Below, in pieces: positions 34,359 to 42,148 of a DNA stretch of 64,000 nucleotides. A program made the translations under genes and the position numbers. The notes below the pieces were generated by a model. The model had not been told where the DNA came from. It worked only from the letters and a program-made list of their open reading frames with translations, and did no database searches. Location of the stretch: the NCBI GenBank assembly GCA_963734625.1, contig CAVTHW010000022.1, forward strand, positions 1 through 64,000, read 5' to 3'. This stretch comes from CAVTHW01 sp963734625. GTDB taxonomy: Bacteria > Acidobacteriota > Terriglobia > Bryobacterales > Bryobacteraceae. Positions within the stretch are counted from its first letter, which is position 1. Every line of letters begins with the position of its first letter.

Positions 34359-35500
34359 ACGAAAGCGGCGTCACGAAGATCTTGACGGTGGGAGCAGTCG
34401 CTGGACTCGCGGGCGTTCTGGCCACCGGTTTTACTGCAGGTTGGGAGCGATTCTGGGTCAACTGGATTTTGTGGTTCTTGTTTGTGTTGACGATCGGCCT
34501 GGGCAGCCTTTTCCTGGTGGGCCTGGAGCACGTGGTCGGCGCCAAGTGGAGCGTGCCGTTGCGCCGTGTCCCGGAGAGACTGTCGAGCCTGACGCTGCTG
34601 ATGGGGCCGGCGCTGCTGGTCGCCCTGCTGTCGCTGCCGGTGCTCTATCCCTGGTCTATGCCAGGAGCCCGTGACAATCCGATCATCGCCGGCAAAGCGG
34701 CGTGGCTCAACGTGCCGTTCTTCGCCGCGCGCGTGGTGGCGTCGATCGGCCTCTGGTGGCTGGCTTACAGGATTCTGGTGAGCGGGTCCCTCCGGCAGGA
34801 TCGCGAGAAGGGCACTCGCTTCAACGTGCGCGCACGCCGCTTTGCCCCGGTTTTCATGGTCATCTTTGGGATCACAATTACCATCGTGGCATTCGACTGG
34901 ATCGCCGGTCTTGAGCCGACGTGGTACAGCGACGTGTTCGGCGTTTACGTCTTCGCCGGAACTTTTCTCGCCGGTCTGGCGGCCACGACGCTGGCAGTCC
35001 TCTATCTCCTCGCCCGGGGGAAACTCCCCGGTGTCCAGCCGGACCACGTCTACAACCTGGGCGGATTCATGTTCGCCTTTACCGTCTTCTGGGCCTACAT
35101 CGGCTTTGCCCAGTATCTGCTCATCTGGTACGCGAATATACCGGAGGAGGTGTTCTGGTACAAGGAGCGCCTGCAGGGGCTCTGGGGGCCTCTGCTGCTC
35201 GGGCTCGCGGCGTTTCACTTCTTGGTGCCGTTTCTGGTGCTCATCCCGCGCGAGGCGAAGACCGAACCGAGGCGTCTGGCGTGGGTCGCTGGCATCCTGC
35301 TGCTGGCCCACTGGCTCGACCTGTACTGGATGGTTTATCCCGTTCTAGGCACGGGGCCGGTTTTTAGCTGGCCCGAGCTGTCCTTTGCGGTGTTCTTCAT
35401 ATCCGCGAGCCTGCTGTGTTTCCGGCGCCTGATGGCCCGCGGCGCCGCCATGCCGGTCGGAGATCCTTTCCTACAGGAAGGCCTGGAGTTCCGCCTATGA
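34355..35500 (+). CDS. actF: alternative complex III subunit F (second NrfD-like membrane subunit)
   Basis: A 381-residue membrane protein with about ten helices, the shorter ActC-like subunit. It starts GTG 34355, overlapping the previous stop by 4 bp. Landmarks are FLFVLTIGLGSLFLVGLEHV, KAAWLNVPFFAARVVASIGL, VVAFDWIAGLEPTWYSDVFG, FWAYIGFAQYLLIWYANIPE and LVPFLVLIPREAKTEPRRLA. These elements are characteristic of ActF ('quinol:cytochrome c oxidoreductase quinone-binding subunit 2'). It pairs with ActC in the membrane. The cytochrome c gene follows with an ATGA overlap. Confidence 0.92.
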   Translation: MNESGVTKILTVGAVAGLAGVLATGFTAGWERFWVNWILWFLFVLTIGLGSLFLVGLEHVVGAKWSVPLRRVPERLSSLTLLMGPALLVALLSLPVLYPWSMPGARDNPIIAGKAAWLNVPFFAARVVASIGLWWLAYRILVSGSLRQDREKGTRFNVRARRFAPVFMVIFGITITIVAFDWIAGLEPTWYSDVFGVYVFAGTFLAGLAATTLAVLYLLARGKLPGVQPDHVYNLGGFMFAFTVFWAYIGFAQYLLIWYANIPEEVFWYKERLQGLWGPLLLGLAAFHFLVPFLVLIPREAKTEPRRLAWVAGILLLAHWLDLYWMVYPVLGTGPVFSWPELSFAVFFISASLLCFRRLMARGAAMPVGDPFLQEGLEFRL

Positions 35501-36411
35501 TCGAGAAATACGTCGACGCGGAAGAGCTCAGGCGCCTGCTTTCAACGCTGCTCGTTATCCTCGCGGTGCTGGCCATCGGTGGCCTGTTTGCCATAATCGT
35601 CGTGCCAGGGCTGCGCAACGCCAACCGGCCCGAAACTCCCACCCCCGTGAGTCCCGTCGTGGGCGAGCCGGGCTGGCTCGATCCGACCGAGTTCCCGCCG
35701 GAGCGAGGGAAAGTGATCCCCGCGGTGGATCCAAAAACGCTCATCGCACCATCCCGTGAGCTTATAGCCAAAGGAAAAGAATTGTTTGCCGCCAACTGCG
35801 TGCAGTGTCACGGGGAGCAAGGGCTCGGGAACGGACCTGCTGCGGCAACTATGAATCCTCGGCCGCGCAATTTCACGAGCGCTGACGGTTGGACGAACGG
35901 CTACAACCTCGCGGCGATTTACAAAACCATGAGCATGGGAGTGCCGGGCACATCCATGGCGTCCTTTGGCTATCTGTCCAGGAACGACCGCTTGGCGCTG
36001 GCGCATTTCGTTCGGTCTCTGGGCACATTTCCGCATGGTGCGGGCAGCCCCGAAGCACTGGAGGCTCTGTCGAAGGAACTAGCGACGCAGGGAGAAAAAA
36101 CTCCTAATAGGATTCCTGTGAGCCTGGCCATGGCTAAGCTGGAGCAGGAGTTCACTGCTGCCCCGCCGCTAGCCGTTGCAGCGGAAGATCGCAGCCCCGG
36201 AGCGGAGATCTTCCGCAGGTTGGTCCACAACTCCAGCCGCGCCGCGCAGATTTTGGCGGGATCTGCGAAGTGGCGGGAAGGGCCCGCGGCGCTTGCGGCC
36301 AGCATTCTGCCGGATGCCCCGGGCAACGGATTCTCGACGAGCGCCGCGAATCTGAGCGCCGAGGAGTGGAAGCAACTGCACGCCGAACTCCTCAAGTTGG
36401 GAGGAAGATGA
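35497..36411 (+). CDS. membrane-anchored monohaem cytochrome c
   Basis: A 305-residue cytochrome with an N-terminal helix (LLSTLLVILAVLAIGGLFAI). The cytochrome c domain runs over residues about 80-190: LFAANCVQCHGEQGLGNGP with one CxxCH, and an axial Met in KTMSMGVPGTSMASFG. The C-terminal 100 residues are a helical extension with no haem site, ending in WKQLHAELLKLGG. The ATG overlaps the actF stop (ATGA). By position it is the likely electron shuttle between alternative complex III and the oxidase; CtaC below lacks its own haem domain, which fits. The second domain has no function I can name. Confidence 0.85.
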   Translation: MIEKYVDAEELRRLLSTLLVILAVLAIGGLFAIIVVPGLRNANRPETPTPVSPVVGEPGWLDPTEFPPERGKVIPAVDPKTLIAPSRELIAKGKELFAANCVQCHGEQGLGNGPAAATMNPRPRNFTSADGWTNGYNLAAIYKTMSMGVPGTSMASFGYLSRNDRLALAHFVRSLGTFPHGAGSPEALEALSKELATQGEKTPNRIPVSLAMAKLEQEFTAAPPLAVAAEDRSPGAEIFRRLVHNSSRAAQILAGSAKWREGPAALAASILPDAPGNGFSTSAANLSAEEWKQLHAELLKLGGR

Positions 36412-37162
36412 TGCCATTGAACTACAAGTGGTTGGCGCCGGTTTTGGCGGCGGGGCTGCTCTGGGGCGCGACTGATGCCGGCATCAATGAGAAGCTTGGC
36501 GCGCAAGCGGCCCTTGATTCCGTTTTGAAGGATGAGGACGGGAAGGACATCACCTTGCGCCAGCTCGTCGGCAAACCCACGATCCTGACTCTCAACTACT
36601 TCACGTGCACGGGGATCTGTTCGCCGCTGCTGAACGCCCTCGTGGACACGTTCAATCAGATCGGGATCGAGCCGGGCAAGGATTTCCAGGTCGTCACGGT
36701 GAGCTTCGATCCGAGCGACACCCCCGAAGTGGCGCGCCAGAAGCGGATCAATTATCTGAAACAGATGAAGCGGCCGTTCCCCCCGAAGCCTGGCGCTTCT
36801 TGACCGGGAGCGCGAACGCCACGAAGGCGGTAACCGATTCCGTGGGCTTCAATTTCCGCCAGGCCGAAAACGGGTTTGTCCATCCGGGAGCGATCATCGT
36901 GCTTACGCCGCGGGGGATCGTGAGCCGGTACATGTACGGCATCAGCTTCCTTCCCGCCGATATCCAGATGGCGGTTCAGGAGGCCGCGGCTGAACAGGTT
37001 CGCCCGACGATAGCGAGAGTCCTTGCGTTCTGCTACAGCTATGATCCGCAAGGCCGGCGCTACGTGCTCAGCATCACCCGTCTGGCGGGGGCGGTTATTC
37101 TGCTTTTTGCGGCCGGATTCGTGCTCTTCCTCGTGAAAGGAAAGACTCGGAGCAATAAATGA
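36408..37162 (+). CDS. SCO1/SenC copper chaperone, frameshifted at a C run
   Basis: A thioredoxin-fold, membrane-bound assembly factor that delivers copper to the CuA site of CtaC. ATG 36408 overlaps the previous stop. The N-terminal part has a leader, then TLRQLVGKPTILTLNYFTCT, with the copper-binding C-x3-C as CTGIC, and FQVVTVSFDPSDTPEVA. At CCGTTCCCCCCGAAG (about 36775-36784) the frame breaks. The rest (WRFLTGSANATKAVTDSVGF, then the copper-binding His in FVHPGAIIVLTPRGIV) is in another frame, ending at 37162 with a C-terminal membrane helix. Length is about 250 residues. A miscounted run of six C is the simplest cause. Confidence 0.88.
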
Positions 37163-38766
37163 CTACTTCAGGCCGAAGCTTTCTGGAGACGGGCGACCGC
37201 AAGGGAATTCTGTCGTGGCTTCTCTCGACGGATCACAAGAGGATCGGCATCCTCTACCTGGCTACGATGCTGAGTCTCTTCTTCGTCGCGGTCTCGATCG
37301 GCGTCCTGATGCGGATCGAACAACTGGTGCTTGATCCGCCCCTGTTCGCGCCCCAGGTTTACAACGCTTTCTTCACGGTGCACGGGGTGATCATGATCTT
37401 CATGTTCGTGCTGCCGGGCGCTTCGTCTGTCTTCGGGAACTTCTTCGTGCCCATTATGATCGGCGCCAGCGATGTGGCCTTTCCTCGCCTGAATCTGCTG
37501 TCCTGGTACTTCTTTATCACGGGGGCGCTGGTGGTGATTCTGTCGCTCTTCACCGGCAATGGCCCGCCCGATACGGGGTGGACGTTCTATGTGCCCTTCA
37601 GTCTGCGGTCGGGTACGAATGTGCCGTTGGGGGTCTTCGGCGTATTCCTCCTGGGTTTCTCCTCGATCCTGACGGGCCTGAATTTCGTCACGACCGTGCA
37701 CCGCCTGCGCGCGCCCGGGATGAGCTGGCATCGCATGCCGCTGTTTGTTTGGGCCACGTATGCAACGGCGTGGGTTCAGGTGCTCGCGACCCCGGTGATC
37801 GGAATCACGCTGCTTCTGGTGATTGCGGAACGCCTGTTCGGAATCGGCGTTTTCGACCCGGCCAAGGGGGGCGATCCGCTTCTGTATCAGCACCTCTTCT
37901 GGATCTACTCGCACCCGGCCGTCTACATCATGATCCTGCCCGCGATGGGCGCCATCACCGAGATCATCCCCACCTTCGCTCACCGCACGATTTTCGGCTA
38001 CAAGGCGATCGCCTATTCCTCGCTCGGCATTGCGGCGCTGGGGTCCCTGGTATGGGGACACCACATGTTCACCAGCGGCATGTCCGACACCGCCAACATC
38101 GTCTTTTCGCTCTTCACGTTCCTGGTGGCCGTTCCCAGCGCAATCAAGGTCTTCAATTGGACGGCCAGCCTCTACAAGGGGTCCATCGAGCTCAAACCGC
38201 CCATGGTTTATGCGCTCACGTTTGTATTCCTGTTTTCCATTGGTGGCTTGACCGGACTCATTCAGGGGGCGCTCAACATCAACGTGCACCTCCATGACAC
38301 GTATTGGATCGTCGGGCACTTCCACTATGTGATGTTCGGCGGCACCGGCATGGGCTTCTTCGCGGCTCTGCTTTACTGGTTTCCCAAGATGTTCGGGAAG
38401 ATGTACAACGAAAAGGTGGCCGCGATTGCCTGGTTCCCCATCTTTATTGGCTTCAATCTGCTCTATGGCGGCATGCTGGTCCTGGGCTACATTGGCATGC
38501 CGAGGCGGTACTATACTCACCTGCCCCAGTTCCACACCGGTCATATCATCGTATCCGTAGGCGGCTTTATCCTGGCGGCCGGTCTGGTCCTGTTTTTCGC
38601 CAACCTTTTCGTGGCGCTCTTCAAAGGCCAGAAGGCCGGGCCAAACCCTTGGGGAGGGGTGACCCTCGAGTGGCAGACGTCTTCGCCGCCGCCTTTTGAG
38701 AACTTCGCGGAAATCCCAACGATTACGGAACGCCCCTACATCTTCAACCGGGTGGACGCAAAATGA
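37159..38766 (+). CDS. ctaD: haem-copper oxidase subunit I (A2-type)
   Basis: The 535-residue catalytic subunit with twelve helices. It shows the low-spin haem ligand in FFTVHGVIMIF, and the D-channel Asp and Asn in GASDVAFPRLN. The CuB/Tyr segment is IYSHPAVYIMILPAMG, then WGHHMFTSGM (CuB His pair), a K-channel segment, and HDTYWIVGHFHYVMFGG with the haem a3 and haem a histidines. The glutamate before the CuB His-Pro is absent and replaced by Tyr-Ser, the mark of A2-type (caa3-like) enzymes such as those of Thermus and Rhodothermus. The start overlaps the SCO gene by 4 bp. Confidence 0.96.
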   Translation: MTTSGRSFLETGDRKGILSWLLSTDHKRIGILYLATMLSLFFVAVSIGVLMRIEQLVLDPPLFAPQVYNAFFTVHGVIMIFMFVLPGASSVFGNFFVPIMIGASDVAFPRLNLLSWYFFITGALVVILSLFTGNGPPDTGWTFYVPFSLRSGTNVPLGVFGVFLLGFSSILTGLNFVTTVHRLRAPGMSWHRMPLFVWATYATAWVQVLATPVIGITLLLVIAERLFGIGVFDPAKGGDPLLYQHLFWIYSHPAVYIMILPAMGAITEIIPTFAHRTIFGYKAIAYSSLGIAALGSLVWGHHMFTSGMSDTANIVFSLFTFLVAVPSAIKVFNWTASLYKGSIELKPPMVYALTFVFLFSIGGLTGLIQGALNINVHLHDTYWIVGHFHYVMFGGTGMGFFAALLYWFPKMFGKMYNEKVAAIAWFPIFIGFNLLYGGMLVLGYIGMPRRYYTHLPQFHTGHIIVSVGGFILAAGLVLFFANLFVALFKGQKAGPNPWGGVTLEWQTSSPPPFENFAEIPTITERPYIFNRVDAK

Positions 38767-39383
38767 GCACCGTGCCAGCCCGCGCGCATTCGGTCCACAA
38801 GGATTACCAGGGCGCCAAGCTCGGGATGTGGCTCTTCCTGTTCACCGAAATCCTTCTCTTCGGCGGGCTGTTCCTCCTCTATTCGGTCTACCGGGCGACG
38901 TATCCGCTCGATTTTCACACCGGCGGCCAGCATCTCAACACATTCATCGGGATTGCTAACACCGTCATCTTGCTCACAAGCAGCCTGACGGTTGCGGTGG
39001 CGGTTTCGGCGATGCAAAAGGGCAACCGGAAGCTGACCATGGCGTGCCTGGGAATCACTATTGCCTGCGCTCTCATGTTTCTGGTGAACAAGTACATCGA
39101 GTGGATGGAGGAGATCGGTCGAGGGATTTATCCTAACGGCCCGGCGTTGCTCAAGCTCCCCGACGGCGAAAAGATCTTCTTCGGGCTTTACTACAGCATG
39201 ACCGGCTTGCATGGGCTGCACGTTTTGGCCGGCGTCATTGCGTTGTCGATCGTGCTGGACTTCGTACGCAGGGAGAAGATAACAAGCACCGACTTCATCC
39301 AGCTCGAGAGCGTCGGCCTCTACTGGCATCTTGTGGATGTGATTTGGATATTGCTGCTGCCGCTTCTGTATCTGGCGGCTTAA
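38763..39383 (+). CDS. ctaE: cytochrome c oxidase subunit III
   Basis: A 206-residue membrane protein with five helices. It has GMWLFLFTEILLFGGLFLLY, the E-in-helix residue, then TVILLTSSLTVAVAVSAMQ, YYSMTGLHGLHVLAGV (the conserved T-G-x-H-G-x-H) and LYWHLVDVIWILLLPLLY. These fit the five-helix short form found in bacterial caa3/A2 oxidases. The ATG overlaps the ctaD stop by 4 bp. Subunit III stabilises the enzyme and its oxygen/proton entry. Confidence 0.94.
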   Translation: MSTVPARAHSVHKDYQGAKLGMWLFLFTEILLFGGLFLLYSVYRATYPLDFHTGGQHLNTFIGIANTVILLTSSLTVAVAVSAMQKGNRKLTMACLGITIACALMFLVNKYIEWMEEIGRGIYPNGPALLKLPDGEKIFFGLYYSMTGLHGLHVLAGVIALSIVLDFVRREKITSTDFIQLESVGLYWHLVDVIWILLLPLLYLAA

Positions 39384-39394
39384 CGGAGGGTGAT

Positions 39395-39685
39395 ATGGAA
39401 CACGCGGAAGAGCACGGTCACATCATTCCTTATCGGACTCTGGTTAAGGTCTGGCTGCTGCTGCTTTTTCTCACGGCCACCCTGGTATTCGTCAGCACGG
39501 TCTATCATGACCTCTTGTCCGTGCCGGCCCTGCTCACGATTACCCCGCTCAAGGCGGCCCTGGTGTTCTTCTACTTCATGCACCTGAAGTACGAGAGGCC
39601 GTTCTTCAGGGGCATGGTCCTGCTGGTGCTGGTGGTGCTGATCATATTTATTGGGCTGACTTTCGCGGACATTTCGTACAGGTAA
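39395..39685 (+). CDS. ctaF: cytochrome c oxidase subunit IV (prokaryotic type)
   Basis: A 96-residue membrane protein, three short helices. It opens MEHAEEHGHIIPYRTLVKVW, then LLLFLTATLVFVSTVYH, ITPLKAALVFFYFMHLKYER and VLLVLVVLIIFIGLTFADIS. A C-terminal-facing F-Y-F-M-H-L-K is the family's signature for small COX4/CyoD-like proteins. An ACGGAGGGTGAT ribosome site precedes the ATG at 39395. Assists assembly of the core subunits. Confidence 0.88.
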   Translation: MEHAEEHGHIIPYRTLVKVWLLLLFLTATLVFVSTVYHDLLSVPALLTITPLKAALVFFYFMHLKYERPFFRGMVLLVLVVLIIFIGLTFADISYR

Positions 39686-39691
39686 GACGCC

Positions 39692-40339
39692 ATGCCATTC
39701 TTCCAGCAAGCATCGAGCGCGGCCGGCGAGGTCGATTCGGTCTTTATCTTCATTGTCGCGCTCTGCGTGGTCTTCCTGATTGGGATTACTTCCCTGATGG
39801 TGTACTTCGTCGTCAAATACAGCAGGAAGCGGCATCCGAAAGGGGAGGATATCGAAGGGAACACCTGGCTGGAGGTCGCCTGGACCGCCACGCCGGCGGT
39901 GCTGTTCCTGTTGATGTTCTACTACGGCTGGACGGCCTTCCAGTACGAGCGCGACGTGCCCCGCGACGCCATGGTAGTCAACGTGACTGCCCGCCAGTGG
40001 GCCTATTCGTTCACCTATCCCAACGGGAAGAGGACGACGGAGTTGTACCTGGCGCTCAACAAGCCGTTCAAGATGGAACTGCACTCTCTGGATGTGATTC
40101 ACGGCTTTTACATACCCGCCTTCAGGATTAAGCAGGATGTGGTTCCTGGAAGGACTAACTACACCTGGTTCAAGCCTACGCTGTTGGGCGCCTTCGATAT
40201 AGAGTGCACCGTTATTTGCGGGGTTGGGCACGCGAAGATGCTCTCGAAGGTCGTGGTCGTGCCCGTGCCGGATTTCGAAGCCTGGTACTTCGGGGATGAG
40301 AACGCGCCGCTCCCGGGCCAGACCGGAGGCGGCCGCTGA
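39692..40339 (+). CDS. ctaC: cytochrome c oxidase subunit II (CuA, no haem domain)
   Basis: A 215-residue subunit with two N-terminal helices (VFIFIVALCVVFLIGITSLM and WTATPAVLFLLMFYYGWT) and a periplasmic cupredoxin. It has the aromatic patch RQWAYSFTYPNG. The CuA ligands are all present: His in DVIHGFYIPAF, then C-x3-C-x3-H-x2-M in CTVICGVGHAKM. The middle position of C-x-E-x-C is Val instead of Glu. The fused cytochrome c domain common in caa3 enzymes is missing, so the separate cytochrome at 35497 probably supplies it. No signal peptide other than the helices. It comes after subunits I, III and IV, an unusual order. Confidence 0.94.
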   Translation: MPFFQQASSAAGEVDSVFIFIVALCVVFLIGITSLMVYFVVKYSRKRHPKGEDIEGNTWLEVAWTATPAVLFLLMFYYGWTAFQYERDVPRDAMVVNVTARQWAYSFTYPNGKRTTELYLALNKPFKMELHSLDVIHGFYIPAFRIKQDVVPGRTNYTWFKPTLLGAFDIECTVICGVGHAKMLSKVVVVPVPDFEAWYFGDENAPLPGQTGGGR

Positions 40340-41199
40340 TGCGAGACTACTTTGAACTGACCAAGCCGAGGGTGACCTGGCTCATCTTGATGAGCACCGC
40401 GGTGGGTTACTACTTCGGCAGGGGCGCCTGGCAGTTCAGCGTTCTGTTCCACACCTTGCTCGGGACGGCTTTGCTAGCCTCAGGTACGGCCGTGCTGAAT
40501 GAGTGGTACGAGCGTGAGACCGATGCCAAAATGCACCGAACCCGGCAGCGCCCGATCCCTTCCGGGCGAGTTGCGCCGGCCAAGGCGCTGGTTTTCGGAC
40601 TGGTCTTATCCGCGGCGGGTTTCGCCGATCTGGCCCTGAAGGTAAACGCGATGGCGGCCCTGTGCGGCCTGCTGACACTGGCCTCTTATCTCTTTATCTA
40701 CACGCCTCTGAAGCTGCGCACGCCTCACGCCACCAGCGTGGGCGCTTTGACTGGGGCCATGCCGCCGTTGATCGGGTACGCCGGAGCGCACGGCGCCCTG
40801 ACGGGCGAGGCTTGGGTTCTGTTCGCGATCCTGTTCCTCTGGCAATTCCCGCACTTCCTCTCCATCGCGTGGACGTACCGGGAGGATTACGCGCGCGCCG
40901 GCATCGCCTTCCTGCCTGTGGTCGAAGCGGACGGAAGGTCCACCGCCAGGCAAATGCTGATCGGCTCTTTGCTGTTGATCCCGGTCAGCCTCCTTCCTAT
41001 CTACCTGTCGATGGAAGGCTGGGTATACGGGGCGGGCGCGCTGCTGCTTGGATCGGGCTATCTGTACGCCACGCTGCGGGTCTGCGTGGGCCGAACCACG
41101 GCGCGCGCGCGCGGGGTCCTGCTGGCATCCGTGATCTACCTTCCGCTGCTATACGCCTTGATGGTCATGGACGGGTTCCCCCTCAGCCCCGGTGGTTAA
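40339..41199 (+). CDS. ctaB: protohaem IX farnesyltransferase (haem O synthase)
   Basis: A UbiA-type prenyltransferase of 286 residues that converts haem B to haem O for the oxidase. It shows MRDYFELTKPRVTWLILMST, the first Asp-rich motif NEWYERETDAKMHRTRQRP (N-x3-E-x2-x-D), and the second region FHxSIAWTYREDYARAGIAF-like (FLSIAWTYREDYARAGI). Eight to nine helices. ATG overlaps the ctaC stop (TGATG). It closes the operon; no haem A synthase (CtaA) is seen within the window. No clear hairpin terminator follows in the 98 bp before the convergent VapC gene. Confidence 0.94.
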   Translation: MRDYFELTKPRVTWLILMSTAVGYYFGRGAWQFSVLFHTLLGTALLASGTAVLNEWYERETDAKMHRTRQRPIPSGRVAPAKALVFGLVLSAAGFADLALKVNAMAALCGLLTLASYLFIYTPLKLRTPHATSVGALTGAMPPLIGYAGAHGALTGEAWVLFAILFLWQFPHFLSIAWTYREDYARAGIAFLPVVEADGRSTARQMLIGSLLLIPVSLLPIYLSMEGWVYGAGALLLGSGYLYATLRVCVGRTTARARGVLLASVIYLPLLYALMVMDGFPLSPGG

Positions 41200-41297
41200 C
41201 TTCACCCTCCGCTGCGCCAGAGGCGCCCGGCCGCCCTGCCAAGGGCTCTGTAGTAGCCTCGTTTACCACACCGGGCAGTCTGGGCTATGGGCTGGTA

Positions 41298-41714
41298 CTA
41301 CTTCAAGAAGCTGGAGCTAATCAGGCCCAAGAGTTCACTGGCATTGACCACCCGGGTGGTCTTCCACTGCTTGGGGAAGTGCCGCTTGTTGCCAGTGACC
41401 AAGAAATCGGCACCGGCAGCTTCGGCACATTCCAAAAAGCGGTTGTCGGGTTCGTCGCTGGATACCGAAAGGGTGCGCGTCAACGCCACTACGGCGCTGA
41501 CACGCCGGAGTCGGACAAGGAAGCGGATGACTTCCTTCGGGACGAATTTCAGGTGGGGATAAAGCAGGACCCGCTGGTATTCGTCAAGGATTGCTTCGGA
41601 AACACAGAGCTGAATTTTGCGGTTCAGCGCCAAAGCAACCACCAGGGCTTCAAGTCCCTCGCCGTTGATGTTAGCAGACACCAGTACATTGGTGTCCAGG
41701 ACCAGGCGAATCAT
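41298..41714 (-). CDS. PIN-domain toxin (VapC-like, PIN_3/COG1569)
   Basis: A 138-residue PIN-fold ribonuclease. It starts MIRLVLDTNVLVSANINGEG with the first catalytic Asp in LVLDTNVL. Glu in LDEYQRVLLYPHL, Asp in SSDEPDNRFLECA and the late Asp in AGADFLVTGNKRHF complete the four-acid metal site. It overlaps the upstream antitoxin stop by 4 bp, the usual translational coupling of a VapBC-type pair. The toxin would cleave tRNA or rRNA when not bound by the antitoxin. Confidence 0.86.
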   Translation of the reverse strand: MIRLVLDTNVLVSANINGEGLEALVVALALNRKIQLCVSEAILDEYQRVLLYPHLKFVPKEVIRFLVRLRRVSAVVALTRTLSVSSDEPDNRFLECAEAAGADFLVTGNKRHFPKQWKTTRVVNASELLGLISSSFLK

Positions 41715-42016
41715 TTGGAGCGGCGTTTAACTGGTAAAGGCCTTTGCTCTCTCCGAACCGTCGCCACAATCCGGTTTATTTGGCCTGGGGTGAGACGGTT
41801 GCTGCCGGTGCCCTTGGCCGTCGCCTGCATGGCCCGCAGTTCTTCGGGGGCCGGTGCGAAAGTGTTGATGTAGTCCTTAATGCTCAGGATCACGACGCTC
41901 GGCTCGCCGCGGCGGCCGACGACAAACCGTTCGTTTTTTTGGGTGGCCCGCTTCATGATCTGCCCGAACTGGGTGCGGGCGGTCAGGGCCGATACAACGT
42001 TGGTCATAAGATTCAC
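41711..42016 (-). CDS. Phd/YefM-type antitoxin
   Basis: A 101-residue antitoxin. The N-terminus has the Phd/YefM fold, NVVSALTARTQFGQIMKRAT and RFVVGRRGEPSVVILSIKDY, which binds DNA and represses the pair. The C-terminal stretch (APAPEELRAMQATAKGTGSN to the Arg-rich end) is the presumed toxin-binding tail. It overlaps the PIN toxin gene by 4 bp. Start either at 42016 or at the second Met (42007). The upstream sequence 42017-42060 has AACTGATTAATCAGTT, a 16-bp perfect palindrome (42018-42033), likely the operator. Confidence 0.82.
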   Translation of the reverse strand: MNLMTNVVSALTARTQFGQIMKRATQKNERFVVGRRGEPSVVILSIKDYINTFAPAPEELRAMQATAKGTGSNRLTPGQINRIVATVRREQRPLPVKRRSK

Positions 42017-42017
42017 T

Positions 42018-42033
42018 CTAACTGATTAATCAG
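42018..42033. promoter_or_regulatory. palindromic operator candidate of the toxin-antitoxin pair
   Basis: AACTGATTAATCAGTT reads identically on both strands and lies immediately upstream of the antitoxin start. Phd/YefM antitoxins bind such palindromes over their own promoter. No other gene starts within 100 bp on this side. Confidence 0.6.
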
Positions 42034-42148
42034 TTCAGCTTCAGCATAGCAGCCTGGCAGAGCGACGACATTCGCCAGAGAACACCACACGGGCTCCAGG
42101 ACGGGCCGGCGGTGATACACTGGCACTGGCCGGAGGGCCAAAAAGGGA

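Noticed and set aside
34289..35311. 340-codon minus-strand open frame over actF
   Set aside because: Antisense shadow of a conserved membrane protein; Glu/Gln/Arg-rich, no domain.
37168..38544. 458-codon open frame antisense to ctaD
   Set aside because: It mirrors a strongly conserved gene on the other strand, has a low-complexity His/Arg/Glu-rich product and no family resemblance; GC-rich codon bias keeps antisense frames open.
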